The position numbers were made by a program, and so were the translations under genes. Positions 25,465 through 34,583 of a stretch of DNA of 64,000 nucleotides are shown piece after piece. Where the stretch lies: assembly GCA_963702835.1 (NCBI GenBank), contig OY969762.1:496001-560000 (forward strand), given 5' to 3'. Below the pieces are notes generated by a model. The model made no database searches. It saw only the letters and a program-made list of their open reading frames with translations, and was not told the origin of the DNA. This DNA is from JAFGAV01 sp041479055. GTDB lineage: Bacteria > Acidobacteriota > Aminicenantia > Aminicenantales > JAFGAV01. Within the stretch, counting starts at the first letter, position 1, and the number at the start of each line of letters is the position of its first letter.

Positions 25465-27567
25465 ATGCATAAACGCCTGGTCCGCGGCCTGGTCGTCGGC
25501 CTGATTGCCTTTGCCGCCGCGCTGGCCGTCTCGCGCACCCGGCTGCTTCAGCCTCTGGAATGGAAAAGCTGGGATGCCAGGCTGCGCCTCCTGGCCCGGC
25601 CGGAGCGGGCCGACCGCGACATTGTTCTTTTTCTCATCGACCAGTACAGCCTCGACTTCTACGAGGAGCAAAACGTCTCCTGGCCTTGGCCGCGGCAGAT
25701 GTATTCGGCCGTCATTCGCTACTTCCGGGCCGGCCGGGCCAAGGCGGTCTTCTTAGACCTCATCCTGTCCGAGCCTTCGGCCTACGGAGAGGAGGATGAC
25801 CGCGACCTGGCCCGGGCCATGTCCGAAGCGGGCAACGTCTTCCTGCCGATTTTTTTAAGCAAGGACAAGGAGCCGGAGACAGGGCTGCGCCGGGCGAGGG
25901 CCGCCCAGGCCTACACTCTCCTCCACCGGTTCAAGGAGATGAGGCCGTTCCCGGCCCAAGCCGCGGACCCGGCAGCTTCAGCCTCGCTCTGTCTGGATGT
26001 GCTTTTTGAGTCGGCCCGTGAAGTGGGCAATGTACGCTTCGACCCGGACAGCGACGGCGTCTTTCGCCGACTTCCGCTGCTCTTCCGCTACCGCGACCTC
26101 ATCGTGCCCGGGCTGCCTCTGGCCGTGGCCGAATTCGCGGCCAGCCGGCCGCTCGACCTCCGCCGGGTGCCCCTTGACCGCACCGGCCGGCTGGTCATCA
26201 ACTACCACGGTCGCACCGGGACATACCGGGCTTATCCTCTGGCCGCCGTCATCAATTCCTGGGCCATGATGGAGGAGGGTCGGAAGCCCCAGATCGATCC
26301 GGCCGAGTTCCGGAACAAGATCGTGTTGGTGGGCTGCAGCGCTCCGGGCCTGTACGACCTGCGGCCCACGCCGCTCAGCGCCGTCAGCCCCGGAACCGAA
26401 ATCCAGGCCACGGTCATCGACAACCTCCTGCACCGCGATTTCATCCGGGTGACGCCTCCCATCTTGTCCATACTGCTGATTCTCCTGTTCTCGCTGCTGA
26501 CCGGAGCGGCGGTGTCCTTGCTCAGAAAAACCGGACACATTGTTATTTTTCTGGTGTTGGGACTCAGCCTGCCCGGCCTGGCCAGCCTGGTCGCTTATTG
26601 GCAGGGCCTCTGGCTCGAGTTCGTCGCCCCGGAGCTGGCCGTGCTGGTGAGTTTCATCGGAGCCGCCCTGCTCAACTACCGGACCGAGGGCCGTCAGCGC
26701 CGCTTCATCAAGAACGTTTTCCGCTACTACCTCAGCCCCCACGTCATAGACGGCATCCTGGCCAACCCTTCGCTCCTGCGGCTGGGCGGAGAGAAGCGGA
26801 CCATCTCCTCCTTTTTCTCCGATGTCCAGGGGTTCACTTCCATCTCGGAGAACCTCACGCCCGAGGAGCTGGTCGCCCTTCTCAACGCCTACCTCTCGGA
26901 GATGACCGACATCATCCTGGACACGGGCGGCACTCTGGATAAATACGAGGGCGACGCCATTATCGCCTTCTGGAACGCGCCCCTGGAACAGCCCGACCAC
27001 GCCCAGCGGGCCTGCCGGGCGGCGCTCCGCTGTCAGGCGCGGCTGGGGGAGCTGAGAGCCGGGTTCCAGGCGAAATACGGCCGGGAGGTCCGCATGCGCA
27101 TCGGCCTCAATTCGGGCGAGGCGGTGGTGGGCAACATGGGCTCGAAGAATCGCTTTGACTATACGGCCATGGGCGATACGATCAACCTGGCGGCGCGGCT
27201 GGAGGGGGCCTGTAAGCAATACGGGATCGGCCTCCTGGCCGGCGAGGAGACTGTTTCCCGGGCGGGGGAGGCGGTCGTCTGCCGCGAGGTTGACGTCATC
27301 CGGGTGGTGGGCAAGAAAAAGTCGGTCAAGGTTTTTGAGCTCATCGGCGAGGCGGGCCGGGTCAGCCCGGAGCAATTGAGCCTGCTGCGCGATTTCGGCG
27401 CGGCCTTGGACTCTTACCGCCATCGAGAATGGCAAAAGGCCTTGAAAGGGTTTCTGGCCCTAAAGGACGACCCTGTGGCCGCGGTCTATGCCGGACGCTG
27501 CCGGGAGCTGCTCATATCGCCGCCGCCGGGAGACTGGGACGGTGTGTTCGAGCTGAAGTCGAAATGA
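25465..27567 (+). CDS. CHASE2-domain adenylate/guanylate cyclase
   Basis: Membrane class III nucleotide cyclase. Residues 1-30 include a transmembrane helix, then a periplasmic CHASE2 sensor domain (about residues 35-320; LLARPERADRDIVLFLIDQ, AVFLDLILSEPSAYGEEDDRDLA), then three hydrophobic helices (near 335-410) and the cyclase domain: SFFSDVQGFTSISENL with the metal Asp, DKYEGDAIIAFWNAP with the second, RIGLNSGEAVVGNMGS and DYTAMGDTINLAARLEG. Whether it makes cAMP or cGMP cannot be told here. Start ATG 25465 gives a 700-residue protein; the in-frame ATG at 25420 lies inside the repeat element and is less likely. Confidence 0.88.
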   Translation: MHKRLVRGLVVGLIAFAAALAVSRTRLLQPLEWKSWDARLRLLARPERADRDIVLFLIDQYSLDFYEEQNVSWPWPRQMYSAVIRYFRAGRAKAVFLDLILSEPSAYGEEDDRDLARAMSEAGNVFLPIFLSKDKEPETGLRRARAAQAYTLLHRFKEMRPFPAQAADPAASASLCLDVLFESAREVGNVRFDPDSDGVFRRLPLLFRYRDLIVPGLPLAVAEFAASRPLDLRRVPLDRTGRLVINYHGRTGTYRAYPLAAVINSWAMMEEGRKPQIDPAEFRNKIVLVGCSAPGLYDLRPTPLSAVSPGTEIQATVIDNLLHRDFIRVTPPILSILLILLFSLLTGAAVSLLRKTGHIVIFLVLGLSLPGLASLVAYWQGLWLEFVAPELAVLVSFIGAALLNYRTEGRQRRFIKNVFRYYLSPHVIDGILANPSLLRLGGEKRTISSFFSDVQGFTSISENLTPEELVALLNAYLSEMTDIILDTGGTLDKYEGDAIIAFWNAPLEQPDHAQRACRAALRCQARLGELRAGFQAKYGREVRMRIGLNSGEAVVGNMGSKNRFDYTAMGDTINLAARLEGACKQYGIGLLAGEETVSRAGEAVVCREVDVIRVVGKKKSVKVFELIGEAGRVSPEQLSLLRDFGAALDSYRHREWQKALKGFLALKDDPVAAVYAGRCRELLISPPPGDWDGVFELKSK

Positions 27568-27621
27568 GCGCTGATCGCTTCAGCGCCGCTGAGGTTTGGA
27601 GGCAAAGGAAGGGAGCAGATC

Positions 27622-28439
27622 ATGGAACTTGATTTCTGGGGGACGCGCGGGACCTGCCCCGTGTCGGGCAAGAATAAAGTCAAGTACGGCGGTCACACGG
27701 CCTGCGCTTCGCTCACGGCTCCCAGCGGTGAGGTCATTATCATCGACGCCGGAACCGGGCTCCGCGACTTGGGCCGGAAGCTGGCCGCCGAACACACGGA
27801 GACGTGCCCTCATCTCCATCTGCTGCTGACCCATTTCCATCTGGACCACGTTATGGGCCTGCCTTTTTTTCTCCGCTCTATTCGGAACGGGCCACGGTCA
27901 CCTTTTATTCGGAAGCCGAGCCCGAGGAGGCCGAGCGCCTGCTGGCCGCACTCATGGCCGGCAGGCTTTTCCCGGTTGACCTGGCTGAGCTGCGATCCTC
28001 CAGGCATTTCAAAAAACTTCCGTCCGGCGGCTTGGAAATCGGGGGCGTTCATATCAGCCATCACTCCCTGAACCATCCCCAAGGCTCCCTGGCCTTTCGC
28101 CTGGATTCGGGCGGCAGGTCCGTCGTCTTCTCCACCGATACCGAGCATCCCCTCAAAGGAGTTGACGGGGGGCTGGCCGAATTCAGCCGGAGAGCCGATT
28201 GCTTCATCTATGACGCGACCTTCACGCCGGAGGAATACGAGGCACATCGGCACGGCTGGGGCCACAGCACCTGGGAGGCCGGCACAAGGCTGGCCGAGGC
28301 GGCTGCTGTCGGTCGTCTCTATCTCTCCCACCTCAACCCTGACTTCAGCGACCGTCAGGTGGATGAGATCGTTCGGCAGGCCAGGCGGCACTTCCTCCGA
28401 ACCTGGGCTCTTCATCCGGGAATGGTCTTGAAGATCTAG
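27622..28439 (+). CDS. Metallo-beta-lactamase fold hydrolase, apparent frameshift
   Basis: Begins at ATG 27622 with AAGGAAGGGAG upstream. The N-terminal part has DFWGTRGTCPVSGKNKVKYGG, IIDAGTGLRDLG and LLLTHFHLDHVMGLPFF, the zinc-binding HxHxDH. The frame breaks in a run of seven T's at 27864-27870; eight T's would give GLPFFSPLYSERATV and read on through SGGRSVVFSTDTEH, FIYDATFTPEEYEAH and YLSHLNPDFSD to the stop at 28439. The pattern resembles PhnP/phosphoribosyl cyclic phosphodiesterase and related phosphodiesterases; substrate unknown. Total about 272 residues. Confidence 0.82.
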
Positions 28440-28556
28440 GCGGGGGAGCTGCGTCGGCCGACCTGCTCATGCGGTTGTCTCAGTCGCAAAATTCAGTTCT
28501 TCTTATTAATCGCGTTCAATTTGGTGACGTGTCACTGAATTTCAAAAGCAACGGCC

Positions 28557-28586
28557 TTGCCGAGCCCGCGCTCACTCTGCTATATT
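28557..28586 (+). promoter_or_regulatory. Candidate promoter of tRNA-Arg
   Basis: TTGCCG (28557-28562) and TATATT (28581-28586) with an 18-nt spacer, about 45 nt upstream of the tRNA. Confidence 0.45.
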
Positions 28587-28630
28587 GTCTGAGCCTGCTG
28601 AGCCTGGGTCAGAGAAGATCATCTCCGGGT

Positions 28631-28707
28631 AGCCCTGTAGCTCAGTTGGATAGAGCAAGGGATTCCTAATCCCTGTGTCGCCGGTTCGAGTCCGGCCAGG
28701 GCTACCA
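28631..28707 (+). tRNA. tRNA-Arg, anticodon CCT, CCA encoded
   Basis: A complete cloverleaf: acceptor AGCCCTG / CAGGGCT, D-arm GCTC / GAGC, anticodon stem AGGGA / TCCCT with loop TTCCTAA (anticodon CCT, reading AGG), T-arm GCCGG / CCGGC with TTCGAGT, and 3' ACCA in the DNA. Its last 16 bases plus one (28692-28708) are repeated exactly at 36678-36694, and a degraded copy of its 3' two-thirds lies at 40809-40868, so the gene appears to be the attachment site of the following accessory region. Confidence 0.97.
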
Positions 28708-28708
28708 G
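28692..28708. other. Candidate attL: 3' end of tRNA-Arg
   Basis: The 17-bp sequence CCGGCCAGGGCTACCAG covers the T-stem 3' strand, acceptor 3' strand and CCA of the tRNA and recurs exactly at 36678. Tyrosine integrases commonly target this part of tRNA genes. No integrase gene was found inside the interval. Confidence 0.65.
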
Positions 28709-28838
28709 TCTTAATTCATGGAAATATAACACTTTTTAGAGATTCCCAACTTTTTCTTCAGACGGTCCTCATTGTCCGTGTCACAGCTGTGTAACAGATT
28801 TTCCGCATTTTCAGGGGGGTTAGCCTGTAGTTCGTGCC

Positions 28839-29027
28839 CTAGCAGTTCAACCGCCTCGCTTGATCGACTCTCATCCCGGCGTACTCTTTCCTCCAGCGGT
28901 AATAAGTCTGTTCCGAGATCCCAAGCTTCCGGATGGCCTCTCGGATGTTCGTGCCTTGGCCGAGAAGTAGCTCGGCCTCGCGCAGCTTGCCGATGATCTG
29001 TTCCGGAGTAAACCGTACCCTGCCCAT
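28839..29027 (-). pseudogene. IS3-family OrfA transposase fragment
   Basis: The minus-strand frame reads FTPEQIIGKLREAELLLGQG, then SEQTYYRWRKEYAGMRVDQARR, the helix-turn-helix of IS3-family OrfA. It ends after 62 residues in NC and a stop, whereas OrfA is normally about 90 or more, and no OrfB follows in the expected position. The element is an internally deleted remnant next to the tRNA. A fragment of an OrfB C-terminus is found separately near 30850. Confidence 0.8.
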
Positions 29028-29260
29028 TGAGGCTCCTTTCTCCCAGGTTTTTTCCGATTATACCTGGACCGATTTAAGCGGGGCAGGTCACCCAGAGCCC
29101 GAAGAGGACTGCAGGCCTTCCGAAACGAGAGTAAGACGGGTTAACCCCGGTAATTTGGCCTCACTTCATAGACGAGAAAGAGACCGTTAGGATTATTCTC
29201 ATTGTCCCCACTGTGGAATAGACGACCGCTAAACACTATTTCTTTATCTGCTATGCAGAA

Positions 29261-30293
29261 TTAAAGAATTGGGGGTATGCACTTGACTCCCGTAGCCACT
29301 ACATATTGTATCTCATACTTCCGGCCGTCCGCCGATAATCGACTTGGCGGGCACCGGATCAATTGCCGTCGCCTGTTGGACGAGGCGGTAGAATAGCTTA
29401 CCGCGTGATCTTGAAGTGCGGCGATTGAAGCGGAACGTGAACTCATCGAGGTAGTAATCCAGATGCGAGGGCCGGACGGCCCCCTGATGTGTTCCCAACA
29501 GCCATCGTTTCAAGAGGGAAGTCACTCGGTTGGCCAAAGGCAGAAGATTGTCGCCGACGGAGGATTCCCTTCGGACAACCTTATGCGAGTATCCTTGAGC
29601 CATCAAGCCGTTGTATCCCATCCACTCGTCCGTACGAATCCTACTGGCGGGAGTGACCATTTCCTTAATAGCCGTTTCCAGACTGTCGGCCGAGGCATCG
29701 TCGATTCGACGCAATCAGATCCGGCCGACTCGCTTTCCGTCCTTTTGAGCGGCCACCAAAACCAGGGCCTTCCCCTCCGCTCCGCGACCGCGCTTTCCTG
29801 GCCGTTGGCCGCCCACATAGGTCTCGTCGATTTCTACCGTGCCCTGCAGGCGGTCCCTCCCGGGACGCACCATGGCCCGGCGAAGTTTATGCAGCCACAT
29901 CCACGCCGTCCGATAGCTGCCCAATCCCAAGGCTTGGCCCAGTCCTATGGCGCTAACTCCATGCTTTTGGTTCGTCACGTACCACATCGCCTGAAACCAA
30001 AGTCGCAGGGGTTTGCGAGTATCTTGAAAGAGCGTCCCTGCGGTGATAGAGGTCTCGAGGTCGCATTGTGTACACCGAAATAGCAGACGTCCCATCCTCC
30101 AGGCCCGGCTGTTTTTGCATCGAGGGCATCGGAATCCTTCGGGCCACCGCAGACGGAACGTATAGTCTCGGCAAGCGTCCTCCGTGGCAAACCAATCTTG
30201 AAATTGCTGGGCAGTTCCCGGATACTCCCCCATAAGGGTAAAATACTATATGTAGTGGCTACGGGAGTCAAGTGCATACCCCCATTAAAGAAT
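29261..30293 (-). mobile_element. IS1595-type insertion sequence with target duplication
   Basis: The element 29270-30284 (1015 bp) has 42-bp terminal inverted repeats with a single mismatch (29270-29311 and 30243-30284), each starting TGGGGGTATGC. It is flanked by a direct duplication TTAAAGAAT (29261-29269 and 30285-30293). A single transposase frame fills it. The near-perfect ends indicate a recent insertion, although the transposase holds one in-frame stop. Confidence 0.93.
29313..30233 (-). pseudogene. IS1595-family transposase with in-frame TGA
   Basis: DDE transposase of the IS1595 type. The N-terminal half has a zinc ribbon (FRCPRCKNSRAW, FRCTQCDLETSI), a helix-turn-helix region and IDETYVGGQRPGKRGRG with the first catalytic Asp. 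A TGA at 29715-29717 follows KRVGRI; the same frame continues with LRRIDDASADSL, RIRTDEWMGYNGL (second Asp) and LDYYLDEFTFRFNRR (Glu). A single CGA to TGA change would explain the break. About 306 codons in total. Readthrough or a separate downstream start is possible but unproven; the element can probably move only if transposase is supplied in trans. Confidence 0.88.
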
Positions 30294-30374
30294 ATACAAA
30301 TTGCTTTCTTCCATTTTAAGTGTTATATTATTAATAGAATTTTCTATGAAAATAGAAAAAAGGAGGGGACCATA

Positions 30375-30746
30375 ATGAGAAAAATTAAGATTTTCAGTTT
30401 GTTCATGGGTGGCGTATTACTAATTTTAGTTTCGACTATTTTCTTTTCTTGCGCCAATAGCACGCCTACTACTCCGACTCCTCCTCCTACAGTGCCCGAT
30501 TGCGAGAAATACCATACGGGGGTTTTGCACGTAAGCAATCAATCCTCTAGAGGCTTAGATTACGATATAATAATTGACGGAGTTAATTATGGGAGATTGA
30601 CGGTAGGCGCAGCGAAAGATTATACGTTAGCAGCAGGTCAACATAGCCTTGACTTCAAATATTCGGATCATAATTCATATGCCTGCTCGACAAGTTGGCC
30701 ATACGTTACAGAATGCCAAACCACTAGTATTTATTGTACGGGATAA
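30375..30746 (+). CDS. Small putative lipoprotein
   Basis: A 123-residue product with a hydrophobic signal segment (FMGGVLLILVSTIFFSCANS) whose cysteine fits a lipobox, a Pro/Thr linker (TPTTPTPPPTVPDC) and a small beta-rich domain ending in YCTG with four cysteines. The start is fixed by AGGAGGGG 7 nt upstream of ATG 30375. Function not recognised; the domain pattern (DYDIIIDGVNYGRLTVGAAK, then AAGQHSLDFKYS) resembles a short surface-exposed beta-sandwich like PEGA-type modules. It directly follows the IS element and is AT-richer than the core genome. Confidence 0.7.
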   Translation: MRKIKIFSLFMGGVLLILVSTIFFSCANSTPTTPTPPPTVPDCEKYHTGVLHVSNQSSRGLDYDIIIDGVNYGRLTVGAAKDYTLAAGQHSLDFKYSDHNSYACSTSWPYVTECQTTSIYCTG

Positions 30747-30843
30747 AAATAGAGTGAATAGGAATTTTGTTTTCGGCTGCGATCGCAGAATGACCGGTCC
30801 CCGCTCGATGTACAACCTCTGTAATGAGATTTTCAAGCATTCT

Positions 30844-30908
30844 AGTCCCTGGCGCTGGAGGTCTGTATCCCAGAGAGCTGTGAGGCCGATGTAGGTTATA
30901 TTCGCGCT
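30844..30908 (-). pseudogene. IS3-family OrfB C-terminal fragment
   Basis: Read on the minus strand this stretch encodes YNLHRPHSSLGYRPPAP, the well-known C-terminal signature of IS3-family integrase-type transposases (OrfB). Nothing upstream on the minus strand (higher coordinates) continues the gene. Because OrfA debris lies at lower coordinates on the same strand, the two fragments cannot be the ends of a single undisturbed copy. Confidence 0.6.
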
Positions 30909-31311
30909 TCCAGGGGGGGGAAATGCTTAGATGTCTCAGAAAAGTCTATACTGGGGCATATACGGGCCAAATTCGGGGCATTCTAGAGCAAGGTCGCTGC
31001 CTATTAACTATTTTAATCAGCACTAATATCCTAGCCAATTTCAAAAAACTAATGCTTCTATTTCAAGCTAATTTGATTCAATAAATTGATGTATATGAAA
31101 TTTATTTAAATAGAATATTTTGAAATATATTTTGTTGGTAACTTTACTTGACAAGGAAGAAATACTTTTATAGCATTTATAAAAGGGTTGATAGTAATAA
31201 TAAAATGACGAACATATTACTCTATACTCAAGGCTTTTCCTCTCCCGTTCACCGGATATTTATCCGGATTTCGCCGGGTGCTTTTTATTATAAATTGAAA
31301 AGGAGGGTTGA
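30909..31311. other. AT-rich intergenic stretch with promoter and hairpin
   Basis: About 400 nt without a coding frame. It holds a probable promoter (31148-31176) and a perfect palindrome CCGGATATTTATCCGG (31252-31267) followed 15 nt later by CTTTTTATTATA, which could act as an attenuator-like terminator in the leader of the propeller gene. The beginning may be IS3 debris. Confidence 0.4.
31148..31176 (+). promoter_or_regulatory. Sigma70-type promoter before propeller gene
   Basis: TTGACA (31148-31153), 17-nt spacer, TAGCAT (31171-31176); it lies about 136 nt upstream of ATG 31312 and leaves a leader containing the 31252 palindrome. Confidence 0.45.
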
Positions 31312-32688
31312 ATGAAAAAAGTGACGGTCATTTTAGCAGCTATCCTTCTCCTCGGGTCTTTGGGCTGGGCCAGGCCCTGGGCTATTGTGGTCAACAATAA
31401 CGGGGCCAACATCCACATCATCGACCTGGGCCAGAATCCGCCGAGAATCTACGGGCCGTTCTTGACGGGACAGTTGGGACATCAAAGAGGATTAGTGGAC
31501 GTAGCTATTACGCCGGATGATCACTATGCCCTTATCTCAAACTTCTTCGACAACGACGTTTACCGTGTCGATATATCCGATCCTACGAATCCCAAACTGG
31601 CGGGGAAGCTCGCCATTTCGGAAATAAATCCTGAGGACATTGCCATCTCACCCGACGGAAACTTCGCCGCTATCTCCGACGGCTTTGGCGGCTCGTCGGT
31701 GAGATGGCTCATCTTTTTCAACCCGGAAACTTTTAGCAGCTACAGCGTCTATGAGCTCCAAACGCATGGCAGCACCGCCCAGGCCGTAGACATCGCTCCC
31801 AACGGGACGGTCATAATCTGTGATATTTCTGCTAACCGAATCATCTATGGAAGAATTAATAATGATTATACCGGGCTTGTTTCCGAGAGCGAACTGTCTT
31901 CTCCGGAGAACCCCTTTAATGTGTGCATCTCACCGGACGGGACAACAGCCCTGGTAGCCAATGTATGGAAAAGGAGAGTCGGCGTCTTTCAGATCACAGG
32001 ACCCGGTACGGTTGTTCCCGGGGTGCCTTCATATATCGATCTCACCAGTTCTCCCCAATCAATTGATTTTTCTCCGGATGGCCGGCGCGCTTATATCGTT
32101 TCCACGAACGACCGACCGGACAAAATAAGCTGGGTTAACGTCAATGCCCCGGGGAGGGTTTCGTTAGGTGCCTCGCCTGCGGCGAATCTTTTGTCCTCCT
32201 GTTCAACTGCCTATTACGGCGTCGATATCCTGGCCGTCGCGCCCGGCGGGACCCAGGCCGTCGTGGGCACGAATGGTCTTGATAGAACGTTTGACGTACA
32301 GCTCGTGAACCTCAACACCTTTGGAGTGACCTCCATTCCCACCGCGGGAGATGATCCCGCCGGAGTCGCCACCTTCTGGGCCGCTTTGCTCGCGCCCGCC
32401 AGCCTCACCCTCACTCCGCTAGAGAACAGTTATATTTTCTATAAGGAGCAGCTCAACCAGCTTAACTGGCAGGCGAATGCCAACACTCGAGCGGATGTGG
32501 CCAAGTACAGGATCTATCGTAAATCTTACGGAGCATTGGACAGCACCTACCAGCAGCTTGGTGAAGTCGACGCTTCAACTTTACAGTATAATGACCGGAA
32601 CGTGGACAGGAACCAGCGGTTCACATACCGTGTTACGGCCGTCGACGACCTCGGCCGGGAGAGCCGCCCTGCCGAAGTTAGCAACTGA
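31312..32688 (+). CDS. Secreted beta-propeller (YncE-like) protein
   Basis: The 458-residue product has a signal peptide (VTVILAAILLLGSLGWARP) and repeated propeller blades with the recurring phrase pattern AITPDDHYALISN, AISPDGNFAAISD, CISPDGTTALVAN and FSPDGRRAYIVS. The last 100 residues change to a fibronectin-III-like segment (LNQLNWQANANTRADVAKYR, RFTYRVTAVDDLGRESRPA). Probably an exported binding or scaffold protein; no enzymatic motif seen. Start ATG 31312 has AGGAGGG upstream. It is followed at 11 nt by an outer-membrane-type gene, probably in one operon. Confidence 0.8.
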   Translation: MKKVTVILAAILLLGSLGWARPWAIVVNNNGANIHIIDLGQNPPRIYGPFLTGQLGHQRGLVDVAITPDDHYALISNFFDNDVYRVDISDPTNPKLAGKLAISEINPEDIAISPDGNFAAISDGFGGSSVRWLIFFNPETFSSYSVYELQTHGSTAQAVDIAPNGTVIICDISANRIIYGRINNDYTGLVSESELSSPENPFNVCISPDGTTALVANVWKRRVGVFQITGPGTVVPGVPSYIDLTSSPQSIDFSPDGRRAYIVSTNDRPDKISWVNVNAPGRVSLGASPAANLLSSCSTAYYGVDILAVAPGGTQAVVGTNGLDRTFDVQLVNLNTFGVTSIPTAGDDPAGVATFWAALLAPASLTLTPLENSYIFYKEQLNQLNWQANANTRADVAKYRIYRKSYGALDSTYQQLGEVDASTLQYNDRNVDRNQRFTYRVTAVDDLGRESRPAEVSN

Positions 32689-32699
32689 GGGAGGTCGCC

Positions 32700-33273
32700 A
32701 TGAAAAAGTTTATCAGTCTATTCATTATGGGTTTAGCCCTGTCCATTTCCGTCCAAGCCATGGAGAATCTTCGGGGGACTACAAGCCGGTCTGAGAACTG
32801 TCAGCGACTCCGAAATCCGGGAGGTGTACGGCAACGGATTGTGCTTGTTCCCCTACCTCGCCGTCAATCCCTGGAAAGGCGTAATCGCCGGTGCGGGGTA
32901 CGAACTCGGATATTCGAAAAGCGGAAAGATCGGACTCTTACATGAAGCGACCACTCTTAAAGTCAGTGGGTTCGAGTTTTTTGCCGGCTACCAGATGCCC
33001 CTGGGCATTATCACCCCTTACGCTCTGGCGGGATTCGGCTCGTTTTCCTACATGCAAACGGTGGACAGCCCGGCTGCGCGGGATGTCGATGCCTCGAAAG
33101 CGACTTTCTTCTTCGCCGTCGGCGCCAAGGTGCATCCGCTGAAAGGCTTGAAAAACCTGTTCGCCTGCGCCGAGTTCAAATTTATTCCCCTCAGCGTCAA
33201 ACCCTTTGACGAGTCGGTCGACCTGGGAGGTATGAGGCTGACCCTGGGACTCGGCTTCGCGTTCGGACTCTAA
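32700..33273 (+). CDS. Outer-membrane beta-barrel-like protein, apparent frameshift
   Basis: The signal peptide (FISLFIMGLALSISVQA) is in the frame starting at ATG 32700, while the mature protein is in another frame from about 32766: IFGGLQAGLRTVSDSEIREV, then GYELGYSKSGKIGLLHEA and LTLGLGFAFGL at the end. One extra A in GGAGAATCTTC near 32765 explains the shift. Alternating hydrophobic residues and small size (about 190 residues) suggest an 8-strand barrel. No specific family recognised. It follows the propeller gene by 11 nt. Confidence 0.62.
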
Positions 33274-33501
33274 TTCGATCGACCAGAACAAGCCGCACGC
33301 GCCGCCGCTTTATTATTTCAGAAGGGATCAGAGTTCAAACTAGATTCTCTGACAAAGTTCACAGCCCCAGATCAACAATCGGGGAAAATGATGCGGCCGG
33401 AGAAAATTTTTACCGGAAGATCAAAGTTCCGTCGAGTTCCGCTGGATGGCTATGTTTTATTTATATGATATAAAAATAATCTAATAAAGCAAGGGTCAAA
33501 G

Positions 33502-34122
33502 GTGAAAAAAATAACTCTTATTTTGCTTTTGTGTATTTTTGCGTTAAATTGTGCTTCTACCAGTATTACCTCCATCAAGAATTCTTCTCTTGCAAACAAA
33601 CGATATGGAAGAATATTAGTTATTGCACCATTTTCAGATTTGCAGATTCAAAAAGCATTTGAAGCTGAATTATCAAAATTATTTTATTCAATTAAAGTTG
33701 ATGCGTTCACAGGTCAAGAAATAGTTCCGCCAATCAAAATATATAATGAACAGGAATTAAATAGAATATTGAATAAATATGAGATTGATGGAATTATGGT
33801 TGTTTCTTTAACAGACTATTTTACCTCTGAAACATATATTCCGCCATCTAGCAAAACAAGTGGATCAGTTTCGATTGTTGGAAATTATTTATACTACAAT
33901 CAAAATACTCAAAATTATGGGGGGTATAATATCAAGAAACCCAGGATGAAATTTGAGATAAGATTATATGATAGGCAAAGCGGAGAAGTCGCTTGGCTAT
34001 CGAGTTCTCTGACGAGAGGGAATGCCCTTGCAGATATTAATGTGATAACAAGTTCACTTGCACAGGCCGCAATAGATACGCTTGTCAAAGATAGTATGTT
34101 GATGAGATCTTCAACTCGATAA
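33502..34122 (+). CDS. AT-rich putative lipoprotein
   Basis: A 206-residue product starting at GTG 33502 with signal segment LILLLCIFALNCAST; the Cys fits a lipobox. The mature part has a periplasmic alpha/beta look (RYGRILVIAPFSDLQIQKAF, NRILNKYEIDGIMVVSL, FEIRLYDRQSGEVAWLSSS), reminiscent of lipoproteins that bind partner proteins in the CsgG/LpoB style, but this is only resemblance. Base composition is strikingly AT-rich (rich in AAA, ATT, TTA) compared with flanking genes, so recent acquisition is likely. It lies alone between two non-coding stretches. Confidence 0.68.
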   Translation: MKKITLILLLCIFALNCASTSITSIKNSSLANKRYGRILVIAPFSDLQIQKAFEAELSKLFYSIKVDAFTGQEIVPPIKIYNEQELNRILNKYEIDGIMVVSLTDYFTSETYIPPSSKTSGSVSIVGNYLYYNQNTQNYGGYNIKKPRMKFEIRLYDRQSGEVAWLSSSLTRGNALADINVITSSLAQAAIDTLVKDSMLMRSSTR

Positions 34123-34527
34123 TTAATGATGAATCTGTGAATAATCCTTAATCATAGAAAAAAAATGAATTGTAACTCATATTGATGCGCATAGCCCTAG
34201 TATTAAGAGATCAAGATCCAGCAGCAGATTAACAGTCAGAAAAATGAAGATGTATTTATTAATATGCCAAAAAAGTGTCGCATACTAGAGAATGACTTAT
34301 CTTAACGTAATACTAGAATTGGGGGGTACGGATTATATTATTTTCAATAGACAAGTAGGGCTAACAATTCAGTTTGGTTATAGAGCATGGCAAGAAATGC
34401 CATATACAGACCTCTCCCTGTGTCACATCGGTGTCACAAATTTTGCTTAATCTCGCTTAGCTTGGCTTAATGGTGCTTAAAAGGAAAACAAGCGAACGAA
34501 CGGCGCAGCGCATTGTTCCGGGATTTC
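34123..34527. other. AT-rich intergenic stretch, no gene seen
   Basis: About 400 nt of AT-rich DNA with no plausible coding frame. It contains GTGTCACATCGGTGTCACA (a short direct repeat) and a run of GCTTA words (34444-34480) spaced 9-12 nt. I see no RNA gene or transposase here. Confidence 0.35.
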
Positions 34528-34557
34528 TTGACATAGGCCTTAGGCCGGCGATATATA
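34528..34557 (+). promoter_or_regulatory. Strong sigma70-type promoter before DUF4404 gene
   Basis: Perfect TTGACA (34528-34533), 18-nt spacer and TATATA (34552-34557), ending 26 nt before the ATG, with AGGAGGAG in between. Confidence 0.7.
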
Positions 34558-34583
34558 TCTAATGTACTAGGAGGAGTCCTTAG

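Noticed and set aside
30649..30894. Plus-strand open frame after the small lipoprotein
   Set aside because: It overlaps the lipoprotein in another frame and is antisense to recognisable IS3 transposase sequence.
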